Shown piece after piece: positions 41,994 through 51,753 of a DNA stretch of 64,000 nt. The stretch lies in NCBI RefSeq assembly GCF_001027925.1, contig NZ_LECT01000038.1, positions 186,001 through 250,000 of the forward strand, given 5' to 3'. The notes under the pieces were generated by a model. That model did not search any database. It had not been told where the DNA came from and worked only from the letters and a program-made list of their open reading frames with translations. A program made the position numbers and the translations under genes. The DNA comes from Rhodopirellula islandica (GTDB lineage: Bacteria; Planctomycetota; Planctomycetia; Pirellulales; Pirellulaceae). The first letter of the stretch is position 1, and every line of letters begins with the position of its first letter.

Positions 41994-44339
41994 TCACTTG
42001 GAATCGCGGAACGAACGCCCCCGATCGTAGCTGATCTTCGACACGGTTTGCGTTGCATCGCCAACCTGAGCGTCAAACTTCAGCACGATTCGGCCGTCTT
42101 CGCTGCTGGGATCAAAACGCAACTTCGTGCATTCGACCTTTCCGGAATCGGGCTGATCCCAAAGCACCGTCATCGGACCGGACCATTTGATTCCATCATG
42201 ATAACGGTACCGAACCAGGTCGGACTTCGCCTCCTCCTTGTTCGATTCGATCCAAGCGGCAATCCGGCCCCGCGTGGAATCAAATGAGATCGCGTCTTCG
42301 CGATCCACCTTGGGATCAACCGACTGGGCTGGCAACGCTTTTTCGAACTGCACATCCCCGGCGACCTCTGCTCCCGAAAACGAAATGCAATCGTCATGGA
42401 AAATGTGGTAAATCCGACCGTTTTCACTTCCAACGATCAGATCCCACTTCCCATCTCGGTTGAAGTCAGAGACCGCGGGACTGGCCGTGTGACCCGCGAC
42501 ATTGCGGCGAGCCAAATTCCCAACTCGTTTCAACACGACCTTGCCGTCTTGATCAGCCACATTGCGATACCAGGTCACATTCTCAGAGTTGATCAACACA
42601 TCCAAACGCCCATCGGAATCCCAATCGGCAACGGCGATCTTGACGCGACCAGATCGACCAGCGGTGCCAACTGCCAAACGAATCGGGCGACCTGATTCAT
42701 CAACAAACAATCGCTCCGCTTCCCCCGCCGAACGACGAAGCGTCAGATACCCTTCCTGATCCATCAACACCAAATCCAGTTCCTCATCGCCGTCGAAATC
42801 CAGAGCAACCGGTGTTGTCCGCCACTGCGTCAGGGACCTCTTCGTAGCTGGTTTCCAAGGGTACCAGGCTGGTGGACTTTCGACGGGAGCGGATTCCAAA
42901 TCCTGTTCCACCAAGATGCCAGATTCATTGAGCAACACACCGACCTCCGACAAGATCGAGTTGTAAATGATGTCATCGTCGCCATCACCATCCCAGTCAG
43001 CGAGTGACAACGTGGTGTAGCCCCACTTGGCTTCGCAGGGACCTTGGATCGATCCGTTCTCGCCTGCCAAAATCCGAAACGGTTCTTCCGCTCCATCCTC
43101 CCCCCGAACGTTCAGCAACACGGGTTCCGCCCACTTCGGCAAACCACCTTCGCCTTCACCAAGGTTTTCGAACCATCCGATGTTGCCGGCTGTGTTTCCG
43201 CAGATGATGTCATCGTCACCGTCTTGATCCCAATCAGACACATAGGGCGTTGCCAGGGCACCAAATTTCAGCGTGTCGGCTTTTTGGCGGAAGTAAACGG
43301 GATTCTCAAACACAGGTTGGCCGTCGCGAAGTTCGCCGGTGTTTTCAATGAACGCAACGCGACCGTCTTCGTCCCCCACGATCAAATCGGCGTCACCATC
43401 GCGGTCCCAGTCGATCGCGGTTGGCGTGATCATTTGCAAGTGCATCGTCAGCCGTTCGCCATCGACATTCTGGAGCTCTTTCCCAGTTTGATAACGAGGC
43501 TTTTCACGAGTCCCCACGTTCTCAAAGTAAGTGAAGTAGTCCAGGAAATTCCCGACGATCATGTCCAGGTCATCATCCCCATCGAAGTCCACCAAGCTTG
43601 CACACGGCCACCCAAAAACATCGATGGGTTGATCGCCCGCGAAAATCATCTCGGGCTTTTTGTAATCCGGTTTGGCATCGTCCCCGGCGTTGGACATCAA
43701 GAACACATAACCGTGCAGCGGCCCGTTGTGCCAATCGCCCTTCTCATCGTAAGCATGGTCCCAAACCAAATCGGACCAATCGCCGACACCTGCGATCAAG
43801 TCGTGATCGCCGTCACCGTCGTAGTCGACGTAACGCCACATGTTGCCGCGAATTTTGGCTCCCGGAATGGCCAGCGGTTTCGCCGGCGCGGAGATACCGG
43901 TGGGTTTGTCAAAATCAAATTTCCCCGTGGACGGGTCCTGTGCAAAGTACTTGCCTGGAATCAAAACCCGCGATTCACCGTTGACTTCGCTCGCCAACAT
44001 GTTGTGAAACGCCCGCCCGAGTCGCACCGGTGCTTCGAAGACCGGCATTTTGACACTTGGGTCCTGACTTGTATTCTCAAAGTAAAAGGTCCCATTGGAA
44101 GGCTTGTCGGGACAGCCAACCAACAAATCCAAATCACCATCACCGTCGTAATCCATCGGCAGCGGATAAGCCCACAGCCCCACGCCCAAGTCAACTTCCA
44201 ACCCAGGGTTGTTGTACTTCAGCGGCATCAACTTCACGTTCTCCTCCGCACTCAACAGTTGCCCGCCTTGGACCAACAGCATCCATCCCAATCCCATTGC
44301 CAACGCCAATGGTTGCAACGACCGTCTGTAAACACTCAT
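41994..44339 (-). CDS. secreted FG-GAP/VCBS repeat protein
   Basis: A 781-residue exported beta-propeller protein. The signal peptide is LQPLALAMGLGWMLLVQG. At least seven calcium-binding repeats with the DxDxDGxxD form are spaced along the chain: DYDGDGDLDLLVG, DYDGDGDHDLIAG, DFDGDDDLDMIVG, DWDRDGDADLIVG, DWDQDGDDDIICG, DWDGDGDDDIIYN, DFDGDEELDLVLM, DWDSDGRLDVLIN and DFNRDGKWDLIVG. Such integrin-alpha-like propellers are common surface or extracellular proteins in planctomycetes, often near carbohydrate enzymes. It follows the FGGY kinase in the same direction as part of the sugar region. The start at 44339 is preferred over one 42 bp upstream. Confidence 0.9.
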   Translation of the reverse strand: MSVYRRSLQPLALAMGLGWMLLVQGGQLLSAEENVKLMPLKYNNPGLEVDLGVGLWAYPLPMDYDGDGDLDLLVGCPDKPSNGTFYFENTSQDPSVKMPVFEAPVRLGRAFHNMLASEVNGESRVLIPGKYFAQDPSTGKFDFDKPTGISAPAKPLAIPGAKIRGNMWRYVDYDGDGDHDLIAGVGDWSDLVWDHAYDEKGDWHNGPLHGYVFLMSNAGDDAKPDYKKPEMIFAGDQPIDVFGWPCASLVDFDGDDDLDMIVGNFLDYFTYFENVGTREKPRYQTGKELQNVDGERLTMHLQMITPTAIDWDRDGDADLIVGDEDGRVAFIENTGELRDGQPVFENPVYFRQKADTLKFGALATPYVSDWDQDGDDDIICGNTAGNIGWFENLGEGEGGLPKWAEPVLLNVRGEDGAEEPFRILAGENGSIQGPCEAKWGYTTLSLADWDGDGDDDIIYNSILSEVGVLLNESGILVEQDLESAPVESPPAWYPWKPATKRSLTQWRTTPVALDFDGDEELDLVLMDQEGYLTLRRSAGEAERLFVDESGRPIRLAVGTAGRSGRVKIAVADWDSDGRLDVLINSENVTWYRNVADQDGKVVLKRVGNLARRNVAGHTASPAVSDFNRDGKWDLIVGSENGRIYHIFHDDCISFSGAEVAGDVQFEKALPAQSVDPKVDREDAISFDSTRGRIAAWIESNKEEAKSDLVRYRYHDGIKWSGPMTVLWDQPDSGKVECTKLRFDPSSEDGRIVLKFDAQVGDATQTVSKISYDRGRSFRDSK

Positions 44340-44444
44340 GGTTGCTCTCGCTTTCTCAGGTTGCTCGCCGCTTCCAGACACATTGCCCAGAGTGGCGGGT
44401 AGGTTTGATTCTCACAGTCCAACAGGTTTCATCCACCGCGGTAC

Positions 44445-45854
44445 TCAATCCGCTGTTGAGTCGACCACAAAGACTTGGTTGCATGATTTGTCGCCACTCG
44501 AAACAGCGCCGCCAAAGGCAACGCGACTTCCATCAGGCGAGTACACAACCGCAAAAGGCAAACAGCGAAACTGCTCTCCACCTTCCGCCAATGTCACCAC
44601 ACGTCCATCACTCAAGTCGACTTCGCACACCGAGTTCCCCATCACACATGCCGCATGGTTGCCGCCGGGATGAATGGTGAATGCGGACGCGACCGACTCT
44701 TTCCCACGGGTGATTTGCTTGAGCGACCCACCATCCGGCGGAACCGACCACAACTGAATCACACCGTGGTCATCTCGCATTAAAAAACAGACTTCGCTGC
44801 CATCCGGTTTGCTTCGCGGCCAATGCCGCACATCCGTTGCCACGCCTGGATACGGCCGGTCGGTGGTGCGGGTCAAACGCCGCTGCACCGTTCCGACTGG
44901 CGGTGCCGGCCGCGTGGTCGCGGTGCCCTGCAAAGGCTCCGATCCCGCAACCGAACAATCAACCGGCAAATCCACCACAAACAATTCCGGAACCGTCTTC
45001 CGCAGATGCTCTTGCGCCCCGAGCGCTGCCCCTCCTCTTTGCATGGAGTCCGTCTCAATGACCACGTCGCCTAAAAACGCCAAGGCCTTTGCTGAGGTCT
45101 TGCCGCTTGGGACCTGACCTTTCTTTTTGGCCACCCAAGCGTCTTCGTAGGCTTTGCAAATCTGGTCGGATCCTGGTTCGGGTCGATCGTGTGTCCGTGT
45201 CGCCAAAACACTCCAGAACGCCCCCTCGTGATTGCGGGGATGCGTGCTCGGCACCGACACAGGCTGGTGCGGAATCGACACCCCCACATTGCGTTGATTC
45301 TTCTGACCGCCGGTTGGCTCCATCGCCAACACATGGTCCTCATAAGTGAAACTGACCCACTGGCCTTCATCGTCAAAGACGTGCACGTGACTGCCGCCAC
45401 GAAGTGCACCCGGCGTGAAAGGATCCACGATGTCGCGAGCGTCTAAGTTTTGCACCGACGAAGCTTGCCCGGGACACATCACGACGCCACGGCGATGAGA
45501 AGCCGAGTAATTCCAATCCGATGTGGGATCCTCCGGCCCGTGAATGAAAACGAGCCTGTCTTCCGTGGGACTGGCGGTCGCGACGCCAACGCAGGCACCA
45601 TGCGAGGCTTCGTACACGACTTCCACTTCGCTGGTCTTCGTGTTGACACGCTCAATTCGCGGACCATCGAAGACGGCCCCGTCGGCATCACTGCGAATGT
45701 CGTAGTAGACCCATCGCCCATCCCAAGACCAAACATGCGTGTTGGTCAGATGATGATGCTGTTGACGATGAGTGAGCTGGGAAATCATGCCGCCACCCAT
45801 GACTTGCATTGCCATGAGCCCAATTGTTTCGCCTGCTTTGAGTCGGTCGTCCAT
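44445..45854 (-). CDS. DUF3748 (YidR-like) beta-propeller protein
   Basis: A 469-residue protein resembling the TolB-like propeller family with DUF3748. Conserved segments are ISQLTHRQQHHHLTNTHVWSWDG, YYDIRSDADGAVFDGPRIERVN, RGGSHVHVFDDEGQWVSFTYEDH and the terminal VYSPDGSRVAFGG. The family includes E. coli YidR, whose function is unclear, and propellers related to oligogalacturonate lyase. The start at 45854 may be too far upstream; MQVMGGGMISQLTH (Met-17, 45806) is a good alternative. It is divergent from the GntR/FCD regulator, so that regulator may control it. Confidence 0.78.
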   Translation of the reverse strand: MDDRLKAGETIGLMAMQVMGGGMISQLTHRQQHHHLTNTHVWSWDGRWVYYDIRSDADGAVFDGPRIERVNTKTSEVEVVYEASHGACVGVATASPTEDRLVFIHGPEDPTSDWNYSASHRRGVVMCPGQASSVQNLDARDIVDPFTPGALRGGSHVHVFDDEGQWVSFTYEDHVLAMEPTGGQKNQRNVGVSIPHQPVSVPSTHPRNHEGAFWSVLATRTHDRPEPGSDQICKAYEDAWVAKKKGQVPSGKTSAKALAFLGDVVIETDSMQRGGAALGAQEHLRKTVPELFVVDLPVDCSVAGSEPLQGTATTRPAPPVGTVQRRLTRTTDRPYPGVATDVRHWPRSKPDGSEVCFLMRDDHGVIQLWSVPPDGGSLKQITRGKESVASAFTIHPGGNHAACVMGNSVCEVDLSDGRVVTLAEGGEQFRCLPFAVVYSPDGSRVAFGGAVSSGDKSCNQVFVVDSTAD

Positions 45855-46003
45855 GCATCGACTTCAGCACGCTCATAACGCTGCCTGTCATCTATAGACG
45901 CATAGGACCGATGTTGCCTCGCTGTTAGAATGAGTGACCCGATCGCGTTCCGACGCATCGGCCCCGGATCCATCTCGTCCCTCCCCACACCCACTCCACG
46001 ACA

Positions 46004-46699
46004 ATGACTCCAGGGCGTCACCAAGTCGAAACGCACGCCAGCCGTGCCTATCATCATCTGCGTCAAAAGCTGATCTCGGGTGAATTCAAACCCGGCACCA
46101 GATTGCTGTATGGACCGATCGGCAAAGAAATCGGCGTGTCGGCAACCCCGATTCGAGAAGCCGCCGGACAGCTCGCGACGGAGGGCATGGTCGAATTGGT
46201 GCCTCAAATCGGGGCCGTCGTGCGATCGATCAACGAACCGGAAGTGCAAGAGCTTTATGAGGTTCGAAATCTGATCGAACCCTTCGCTTCCGCGCGTGCT
46301 TCGGAACGCTCGACGTCGGAAGACATCCAGCTGATCGCGAAGGAATACAACACCATGCGGGAGTTGGTGGAACGCCAGAAGCAAACCGACTCGCCGGAAG
46401 AAAGCCAGGAAATCGCCTACCAATTCAACCAGGCGGACCACAACTTTCACTTGCGAATCGTCGAAGCGACCGGCAACCACACACTCGTTCGAACCTCCAC
46501 TCAGTCCAACATTCTGACTCGCGTGTTTGGTATTTGGATGCACCGCCAAGGTGCTGACGTGATGGAGAACACTTGCAACGAGCACGAAAAAATCTTCACC
46601 GCCATTCAAAACGGGAATGCAGAAGCGGCGCATGAAGCGGCATCGAATCACATCTTGAAGGGACTTCAACTTTCGCTCCAGTCCTTTCGCGAAGCCTGA
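46004..46699 (+). CDS. GntR family regulator with FCD ligand-binding domain (FadR subfamily)
   Basis: A 231-residue regulator. The winged HTH spans about residues 10-75 (LRQKLISGEFKPGTRLL, IGKEIGVSATPIREAAGQL, LVPQIGAVVRSI). The helical FCD domain follows: LYEVRNLIEPFASARA, FNQADHNFHLRIVEATGN and the C-terminal EHEKIFTAIQNGNAEAAHEAASNHI. The Asp and His residues of the FCD metal or carboxylate site are present. It is the only plus-strand gene in the sugar-use region, between the DUF3748 gene (divergent) and the symporter (convergent). It probably responds to a sugar acid. Confidence 0.93.
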   Translation: MTPGRHQVETHASRAYHHLRQKLISGEFKPGTRLLYGPIGKEIGVSATPIREAAGQLATEGMVELVPQIGAVVRSINEPEVQELYEVRNLIEPFASARASERSTSEDIQLIAKEYNTMRELVERQKQTDSPEESQEIAYQFNQADHNFHLRIVEATGNHTLVRTSTQSNILTRVFGIWMHRQGADVMENTCNEHEKIFTAIQNGNAEAAHEAASNHILKGLQLSLQSFREA

Positions 46700-48291
46700 T
46701 CACCCGTCAGACCGATCGTCGTGAACAGCAATCCCAAACCGATCATCAAGCATGGGCCCACCACGATCGTCATGAATTTGTCCATCGGGTTGGCATATGT
46801 CTCCCATGCTGCGGGCCAGACACTGGTTTGAGAAATCGTCATCCAGGCGATCGCCAAACCACCAATCGCGAAAGCGGTGATGGCCGGCGCCCCGTGCAAA
46901 CGCGGCACCGTGATTCCGAGCAAGAACAAACCGACGATCCCGGCGCCCAACACACCCGACAACGTCCACCAAACATCCAGGGTGCTGTCGGTCAATCGAA
47001 CCAGCGCCAGTGCCATCGCGGTTCCCATGGCTCCCCAAGCAATGGTCGACAATCGCAACACACCAATGTTCTGGGCGTCCGTCGAATCCCGCCGAAACAA
47101 CCGCCTGTAAAAGTCGCTCATCACCAACGTCGCTGATGAATTGAGCGACGTCGAAACAGTGCTCATCGCGGCCGCGAAAACGGCTGCGATCAACAACCCA
47201 CGAACACCTTGTGGCAAGTGAGCCGCGATGAAGTGTGGGAACACCCGATCGCCCAAGTCACCTTCGGACAAACTCGAAGACATCTCCGTCAACTGCGTCG
47301 AATAATCTGGGGCGTCCAGGGAGACACCTGCCTGCATCAGTTTTTGTTCGGCAACAATCCTCCGGACTTCATCCAGGTCTTGAGGATGCCCTTCGTAGTA
47401 GGCGTACAACGACGATCCAATGAACAGAAACAACGCGCTGACGGGGACATACAACAACGCGCCCACCCAAACGCTCTTGACCGCTTCGCGATCCGACCGA
47501 GAAGCGATGTAGCGCTGCACGTAACTTTGATCGATGCCAAAGTTACGCAGGTTGTCGAACAACCCAAATGCCAACACGACCCAGATCGTCGATTCTGACA
47601 CCAGGAAAGAACTGTCGCCCAAAGAGAATTTGTGGTTTTCGTTCGCAACCGACAACACTTCGGCGGGTCCACCTGGCATGCCCAGCAACAAGATTGCCAA
47701 CGCCAAAATCGCTCCGGCCAACAACACGATCGCCTGGATCGCATCCGCCCAGATCACGGCGACGATCCCGCCCACAAACGAGTAAATCGTGACCACCACT
47801 CCGGTGCACGCAATGACCAATCGGATGTCCCATCCAAACAGTACCGCCATCGGCAACGCCATCAGGTACATCACGACACCGATCCGAGCGATCTGAAACA
47901 GCAGGTAAAACCCGCTGGCAAAGAGCCGAGCCCAAAGCCCAAAACGCCGCTCCAACAGCGAATACGCGGAGACTTCACCGCTCTCTCGGTAAAGCGGCAA
48001 AAACCAACGCACCGCGATCGCAGCCGCGATCGGAATCGCCAGCGAGTACATGAACGCATTCCAGTTGTCGACAAACGCTTTGCCGGGCAGCGCCAGATAA
48101 CTGATGCTGCTCAAGTAAGTCGCGAAAATCGACAGCCCACACAACCAACCGGGAAGGGATCGACCACCGGCGGAGAAATCATCCGCCGATCGGTTGCGGG
48201 CCCAGAAGTAAAACCCCATCGCCATGATGGCGACGAAGTAAACAACCAGGACCGTGTAGTCCAGGCCCGTGAACGCCATCGCCGCAATCAT
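46666..48291 (-). CDS. sodium:solute symporter family transporter
   Basis: A 541-residue membrane transporter with 13-14 predicted helices. The N-terminus [34 protein letters not shown] followed by [18 protein letters not shown] is characteristic of the SSS family. Sodium-coupled uptake of a sugar, sialic acid-like compound or carboxylate is expected. It overlaps the upstream aldolase gene by ATGA, which suggests that it imports that enzyme's substrate. A second Met at 48279 (MAFTGLD) is an alternative start. Its 3' end overlaps the 3' end of the convergent GntR gene by 34 bp. Confidence 0.92.
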   Translation of the reverse strand: MIAAMAFTGLDYTVLVVYFVAIMAMGFYFWARNRSADDFSAGGRSLPGWLCGLSIFATYLSSISYLALPGKAFVDNWNAFMYSLAIPIAAAIAVRWFLPLYRESGEVSAYSLLERRFGLWARLFASGFYLLFQIARIGVVMYLMALPMAVLFGWDIRLVIACTGVVVTIYSFVGGIVAVIWADAIQAIVLLAGAILALAILLLGMPGGPAEVLSVANENHKFSLGDSSFLVSESTIWVVLAFGLFDNLRNFGIDQSYVQRYIASRSDREAVKSVWVGALLYVPVSALFLFIGSSLYAYYEGHPQDLDEVRRIVAEQKLMQAGVSLDAPDYSTQLTEMSSSLSEGDLGDRVFPHFIAAHLPQGVRGLLIAAVFAAAMSTVSTSLNSSATLVMSDFYRRLFRRDSTDAQNIGVLRLSTIAWGAMGTAMALALVRLTDSTLDVWWTLSGVLGAGIVGLFLLGITVPRLHGAPAITAFAIGGLAIAWMTISQTSVWPAAWETYANPMDKFMTIVVGPCLMIGLGLLFTTIGLTGDQASRKDWSES

Positions 48292-49244
48292 AGGATTCCC
48301 AAGTCACGCAGGACCGCGGCCACTTTCTCCCGCTCGGGTTCAAAGAAGCGATGAAATGGATCGGCGGGAAGATCGCTGCAGATCCCCAATAACGACGCAG
48401 CGCACTTGGTGGCTTTGATATGACGTGACGCATACTTGCCAACGTCATAGATGTCTTGGAAACGCCGAATTTTGACCATCGCCGCTTCCGTCTTGGCCGC
48501 GTCATTCGTTGTCAGCCCTTCGTAACAATCCACGAAACAACGTGGCATCACGTTCGCTCCCCCCGACACACCACCATCACCGCCCAATTCATGAGCCTCT
48601 GGCAGCAGGGCTTCGGGGCCCAGCAAGACCGACCAATCATCGCGGACTTCGTTTCGCAATTCGCACAGACGGCGGAAGTAATCCAGATCACCGCTGCTGT
48701 CTTTGACACCCACGATGGACTGAATTTCTGAAAGCTTCTTCAAGGTTTCAATTTCGTACCAAACCTTGGTCAATCCAGGCATGTTGTAAAGCATCAACGG
48801 CAACGGAATTTCAGGAGCGATGTTCTGAACATACGCCGTCAGTTCCGTCTGGCCGGCTGGGAAATAGTACGGCGTGGTCAGGACCGCCGCATCCGCTCCC
48901 GCATCCGCCGCATGACGAGCCAGTGCGGTCGATTCCACAAACGCGGTGTCGGTCACTCCCACCAACACAGGCACGCGTCCGGCGACCAACCGTGTGGTCA
49001 TGGTGATCAAATCACGCCGCAATCGATAGCTCAGGCTGGGTGCCTCACCGGTTGTTCCCAGGATAAACACCCCCGAAACGCCACCGTCGATGACATGCTC
49101 GATCAAGCGTTCCAATCCCTCCTGGTCCAGCTCGTCACGAGCGCTCAGGGGGGTGATCAAAGGAGGCACGATGCCTTGCAAGCGATTGCCTGCAGTGAAC
49201 AGACGGGACATATCGCGAGCGGCAGAATGGGAGGGAGATTTCAT
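48288..49244 (-). CDS. dihydrodipicolinate synthase/N-acetylneuraminate lyase family aldolase
   Basis: A 318-residue class I aldolase of the DapA/NanA barrel family. [51 protein letters not shown] holds the carboxylate-binding [16 protein letters not shown] carries the catalytic Tyr, and [14 protein letters not shown] the Schiff-base Lys. The GTTGE-YNxP-KDSS set is intact. Coupling to a sodium symporter and proximity to a GntR/FCD regulator point to catabolism of a 2-keto-sugar acid rather than lysine synthesis. The start is uncertain: 49244 (MKSPSHS) or 49211 (MSRLFTAGN). Confidence 0.9.
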   Translation of the reverse strand: MKSPSHSAARDMSRLFTAGNRLQGIVPPLITPLSARDELDQEGLERLIEHVIDGGVSGVFILGTTGEAPSLSYRLRRDLITMTTRLVAGRVPVLVGVTDTAFVESTALARHAADAGADAAVLTTPYYFPAGQTELTAYVQNIAPEIPLPLMLYNMPGLTKVWYEIETLKKLSEIQSIVGVKDSSGDLDYFRRLCELRNEVRDDWSVLLGPEALLPEAHELGGDGGVSGGANVMPRCFVDCYEGLTTNDAAKTEAAMVKIRRFQDIYDVGKYASRHIKATKCAASLLGICSDLPADPFHRFFEPEREKVAAVLRDLGIL

Positions 49245-49303
49245 CTTGTGGGGACAGACGAAAAGCGGGGGGATGGAGGCGGGGTTGGGCACGACACCCA
49301 AAA

Positions 49304-49337
49304 GTGAACGACCGTCCAGAAACGGCCGGTCGTTCAC
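49304..49337. promoter_or_regulatory. 11-bp inverted repeat upstream of the aldolase gene
   Basis: GTGAACGACCG (49304-49314) and its exact reverse complement CGGTCGTTCAC (49327-49337) are separated by 12 nt, beside an ACGAATTCGT dyad and a run of seven A/T. It lies between the Gfo/Idh/MocA gene (stop at 49400) and the aldolase start (49244). It could be an operator for the aldolase-symporter operon or a hairpin ending the upstream transcript; the T run is on the wrong side for a standard terminator of that gene. Confidence 0.45.
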
Positions 49338-49399
49338 GAATTCGTTTTTTTATCTTTCACGAACCAAATGGAATCCGATCGGCGAAAGAGGGCAACAGT

Positions 49400-50779
49400 C
49401 TATACGGTCGTGCGGGCCGCCGCATCCACCGACCAGCCCTCGCGGTAGTTTTTGCTCAACAGCGAGGTGGCCTGCTCGTCGCCCGTGCAAACCATGTCCG
49501 AAGCATTGAATTTCAACTCCCGCCCGCATTGGTGAGCGACGGTGCCCAGCAAAACCGTTTCGGTCAACGGTCCGGAATAATCAAATTGGCAAAGCGGAGT
49601 GCCCTGCCCTCGGATCGCTTGCATCCATTCCATGTGGTGACCGATCGAATCAGCAATCCGCGGAGCCGCTGGTTTGAAGTCCGCGAACTTGTCTTTGGGA
49701 AGCAGCGTGTAACTGCCGTATGTCGCGATCATCATTCCCTTGTCGCCCACAAACAGAACGCCACTGCCTGGCACCGAGATGCCTTCCAGTTCTTTGGGCG
49801 AACGGTCACCGTCGTACCAAGTCAGATCCAACTCGTCATGCTTGTCGGTTGCATCGAAGTGATAGCGGACCTTCAAACCGGTTGGGCAGTAGTCATCCGA
49901 TGGGGGTGGCCCATCCGCAACAACACTCGATGGAAGATGCAAACCCAATGCCCAGAATGGCAAGTCAACGTAGTGACACCCCATGTCTCCGAGTGTGCCA
50001 GCACCGTAGGCACGATAACGGCGCCATGAAGCAGGGTGCAAACCTGGCGTGTAGGCGATTTTGGGTGCGGGGCCAAGCCACAGATCCCAGTCAACGTTGT
50101 CGGGTGCTTCACCTTGAGGCACGGGCAACTCAGTCGCGCCCCAGCCCTTGCCAACCCACACGTGAACTCGAGTGACGTTGCCGATCACCCCGTCTTGGAT
50201 CATCTCCACCACACGGCGGTAGTTTCCACCGGCATGAATCTGCGTTCCCATTTGAGTCACCACCCCTGCTTCCTTGGCCGCCAGTCGAATGGCGCGAGCC
50301 TCAGCAACGGTGTGAGTCAAAGGCTTTTCGCAATAGACGTTCAGCCCTTGCTCAATCGCTCGAATGGTTGCGGGTGCGTGATGATGATCCGGCGTGCTGA
50401 TCACCACCCCATCCAGCTCGGTTTCTTCCCGAAGCATTTCGCGGTAATCGCGATACAGCTTGGCTTTTGGGAATCGTTCTCCGCCCGCCTTCAAATAGTT
50501 TGCATCAACATCACAGAGCGCGACCAAGTTCTGAGACTGCACCCCAGCCACGTTGGCAGCACCGCGATTGGCGATCCCAATGACGGCCAAGTTCAACGGC
50601 CGGTCGGGGTCAATGTCCTTGGCGGCTTTCGCCACCGGTGCACTCAGGTGTGACGTGGCGGCCAGTCCCATGGTGGCCCCGGTCCACTGCATCCATTGAC
50701 GACGATCGACCGTCGCTCCCAATTTCGGCTGTGATGGCGTGGGGGTGGCGGACGAGACGACAGAGCGGGCGGATTTCAT
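49400..50779 (-). CDS. Tat-exported Gfo/Idh/MocA family oxidoreductase
   Basis: A 459-residue exported dehydrogenase-like enzyme. The twin-arginine signal DRRQWMQWTGATMGLAAT lies at residues 26-43. The Rossmann domain follows with VIGIANRGAANVAG, VISTPDHHHAPATI and the catalytic-Lys motif YCEKPLTHTVAEA. The second domain has WRRYRAYGAGTLGDMGCHYVDLPFW, with the conserved GDMGCH. This Tat-dependent group is greatly expanded in planctomycetes and works in the periplasm on sugars or glycosides. It is upstream of and codirectional with the aldolase-symporter pair. Confidence 0.93.
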   Translation of the reverse strand: MKSARSVVSSATPTPSQPKLGATVDRRQWMQWTGATMGLAATSHLSAPVAKAAKDIDPDRPLNLAVIGIANRGAANVAGVQSQNLVALCDVDANYLKAGGERFPKAKLYRDYREMLREETELDGVVISTPDHHHAPATIRAIEQGLNVYCEKPLTHTVAEARAIRLAAKEAGVVTQMGTQIHAGGNYRRVVEMIQDGVIGNVTRVHVWVGKGWGATELPVPQGEAPDNVDWDLWLGPAPKIAYTPGLHPASWRRYRAYGAGTLGDMGCHYVDLPFWALGLHLPSSVVADGPPPSDDYCPTGLKVRYHFDATDKHDELDLTWYDGDRSPKELEGISVPGSGVLFVGDKGMMIATYGSYTLLPKDKFADFKPAAPRIADSIGHHMEWMQAIRGQGTPLCQFDYSGPLTETVLLGTVAHQCGRELKFNASDMVCTGDEQATSLLSKNYREGWSVDAAARTTV

Positions 50780-50895
50780 CGGTGATCCTCGTGTGTCAAA
50801 TGCATTGAGTCAGCCGGAACGAGCACCTTCAGCGCGTGCCTGCCCCGGACCGAACGAGCCGACATTGTAATGTGTCATTTGAGCATCTGTGACAC

Positions 50896-51753
50896 TCAGA
50901 CCTCCGACTCCCCCTTCCTGGGCGACGAAGGCGTCTGAGAAGACATTAACACCCCACGCCGGATCAAGATGGGTTCTTTATCGCCCCAATCGACGCGACA
51001 CGGCTCGCTGGTCGCCACTTCCGAATCGCACACCCCGAGCGCCAAACGCATGATCCGGCGGTGCTGACGTTGATCATCGACCAGCGGGATACTGCGGTCA
51101 GGAACGACCGGCAAAGCAATTTGTTCATCCCGGTGGTAGCAAGCAATCCGGTGCAGCGTCACGACTCGCAACCAATGCCAAGGTCGTTCAACACGAACGT
51201 GATCGCGGCACCAACGCCAATCCGCAAAACGAAGCAATTCATCCTCCTGGAACAGGAAGCAACGGATGCATTCTTTGCGAACCACATGGCGGTCCTCGCA
51301 CGTCATGCAGAACAACCAAACCTTGCGGGGCATGGAGGAGGTCGCGAGCCATCCGGTCAGAATGCTGGCAGCGTCATTCAGGATCTCGAATCCGACTCGA
51401 CCTTCCGTCGGCACGATCGGTGCGTTCAAGGTTGTCGAACGAGCCAACTGACGCAGTGTCTCCCGAGCGGAAGGATTGTCGTAAGCATCGTCGATCGTTC
51501 GCCTGGGAGCAACGTTGCGAAAGACCAACTGCACCGTCCCATCTTCCTCATCGACCGGCAATAAATAGTGGGCCTGAAAGAGCAGTTCGTCCGAATCGCC
51601 ACGACGAAGCCGGTCCAGGTATTTCAAACGCTTGCGAAACAGCACCCACCAACTGATCGCGATTCCCAGCAGAACGCCCACCGCTTTGCCAAACACTTCG
51701 GGGACGACACGTTGCCACTCCATCTCGGAGAGCCATTCCATCAACGCTTCCAT
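50896..51753 (-). CDS. hypothetical membrane-anchored protein
   Basis: A 285-residue protein that I do not recognise. It has one N-terminal helix (FGKAVGVLLGIAISWWVLF, about residues 20-38) followed by a basic segment (RKRLKYLDRLRR), so the large domain is cytosolic by the positive-inside rule. The domain contains a CxxC-like pair of cysteines (CMTCEDRHVVRKECIRCF), which could bind metal. Part of the C-terminus is rich in Arg and His. It stands alone between the Tat oxidoreductase and a repeat block. Confidence 0.72.
   Translation of the reverse strand: MEALMEWLSEMEWQRVVPEVFGKAVGVLLGIAISWWVLFRKRLKYLDRLRRGDSDELLFQAHYLLPVDEEDGTVQLVFRNVAPRRTIDDAYDNPSARETLRQLARSTTLNAPIVPTEGRVGFEILNDAASILTGWLATSSMPRKVWLFCMTCEDRHVVRKECIRCFLFQEDELLRFADWRWCRDHVRVERPWHWLRVVTLHRIACYHRDEQIALPVVPDRSIPLVDDQRQHRRIMRLALGVCDSEVATSEPCRVDWGDKEPILIRRGVLMSSQTPSSPRKGESEV

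Noticed and set aside
43044-44402. 452-codon plus-strand frame opposite the VCBS protein
   Set aside because: It has no family-like motif and is the reverse of the repeated DxDGDGD codons.
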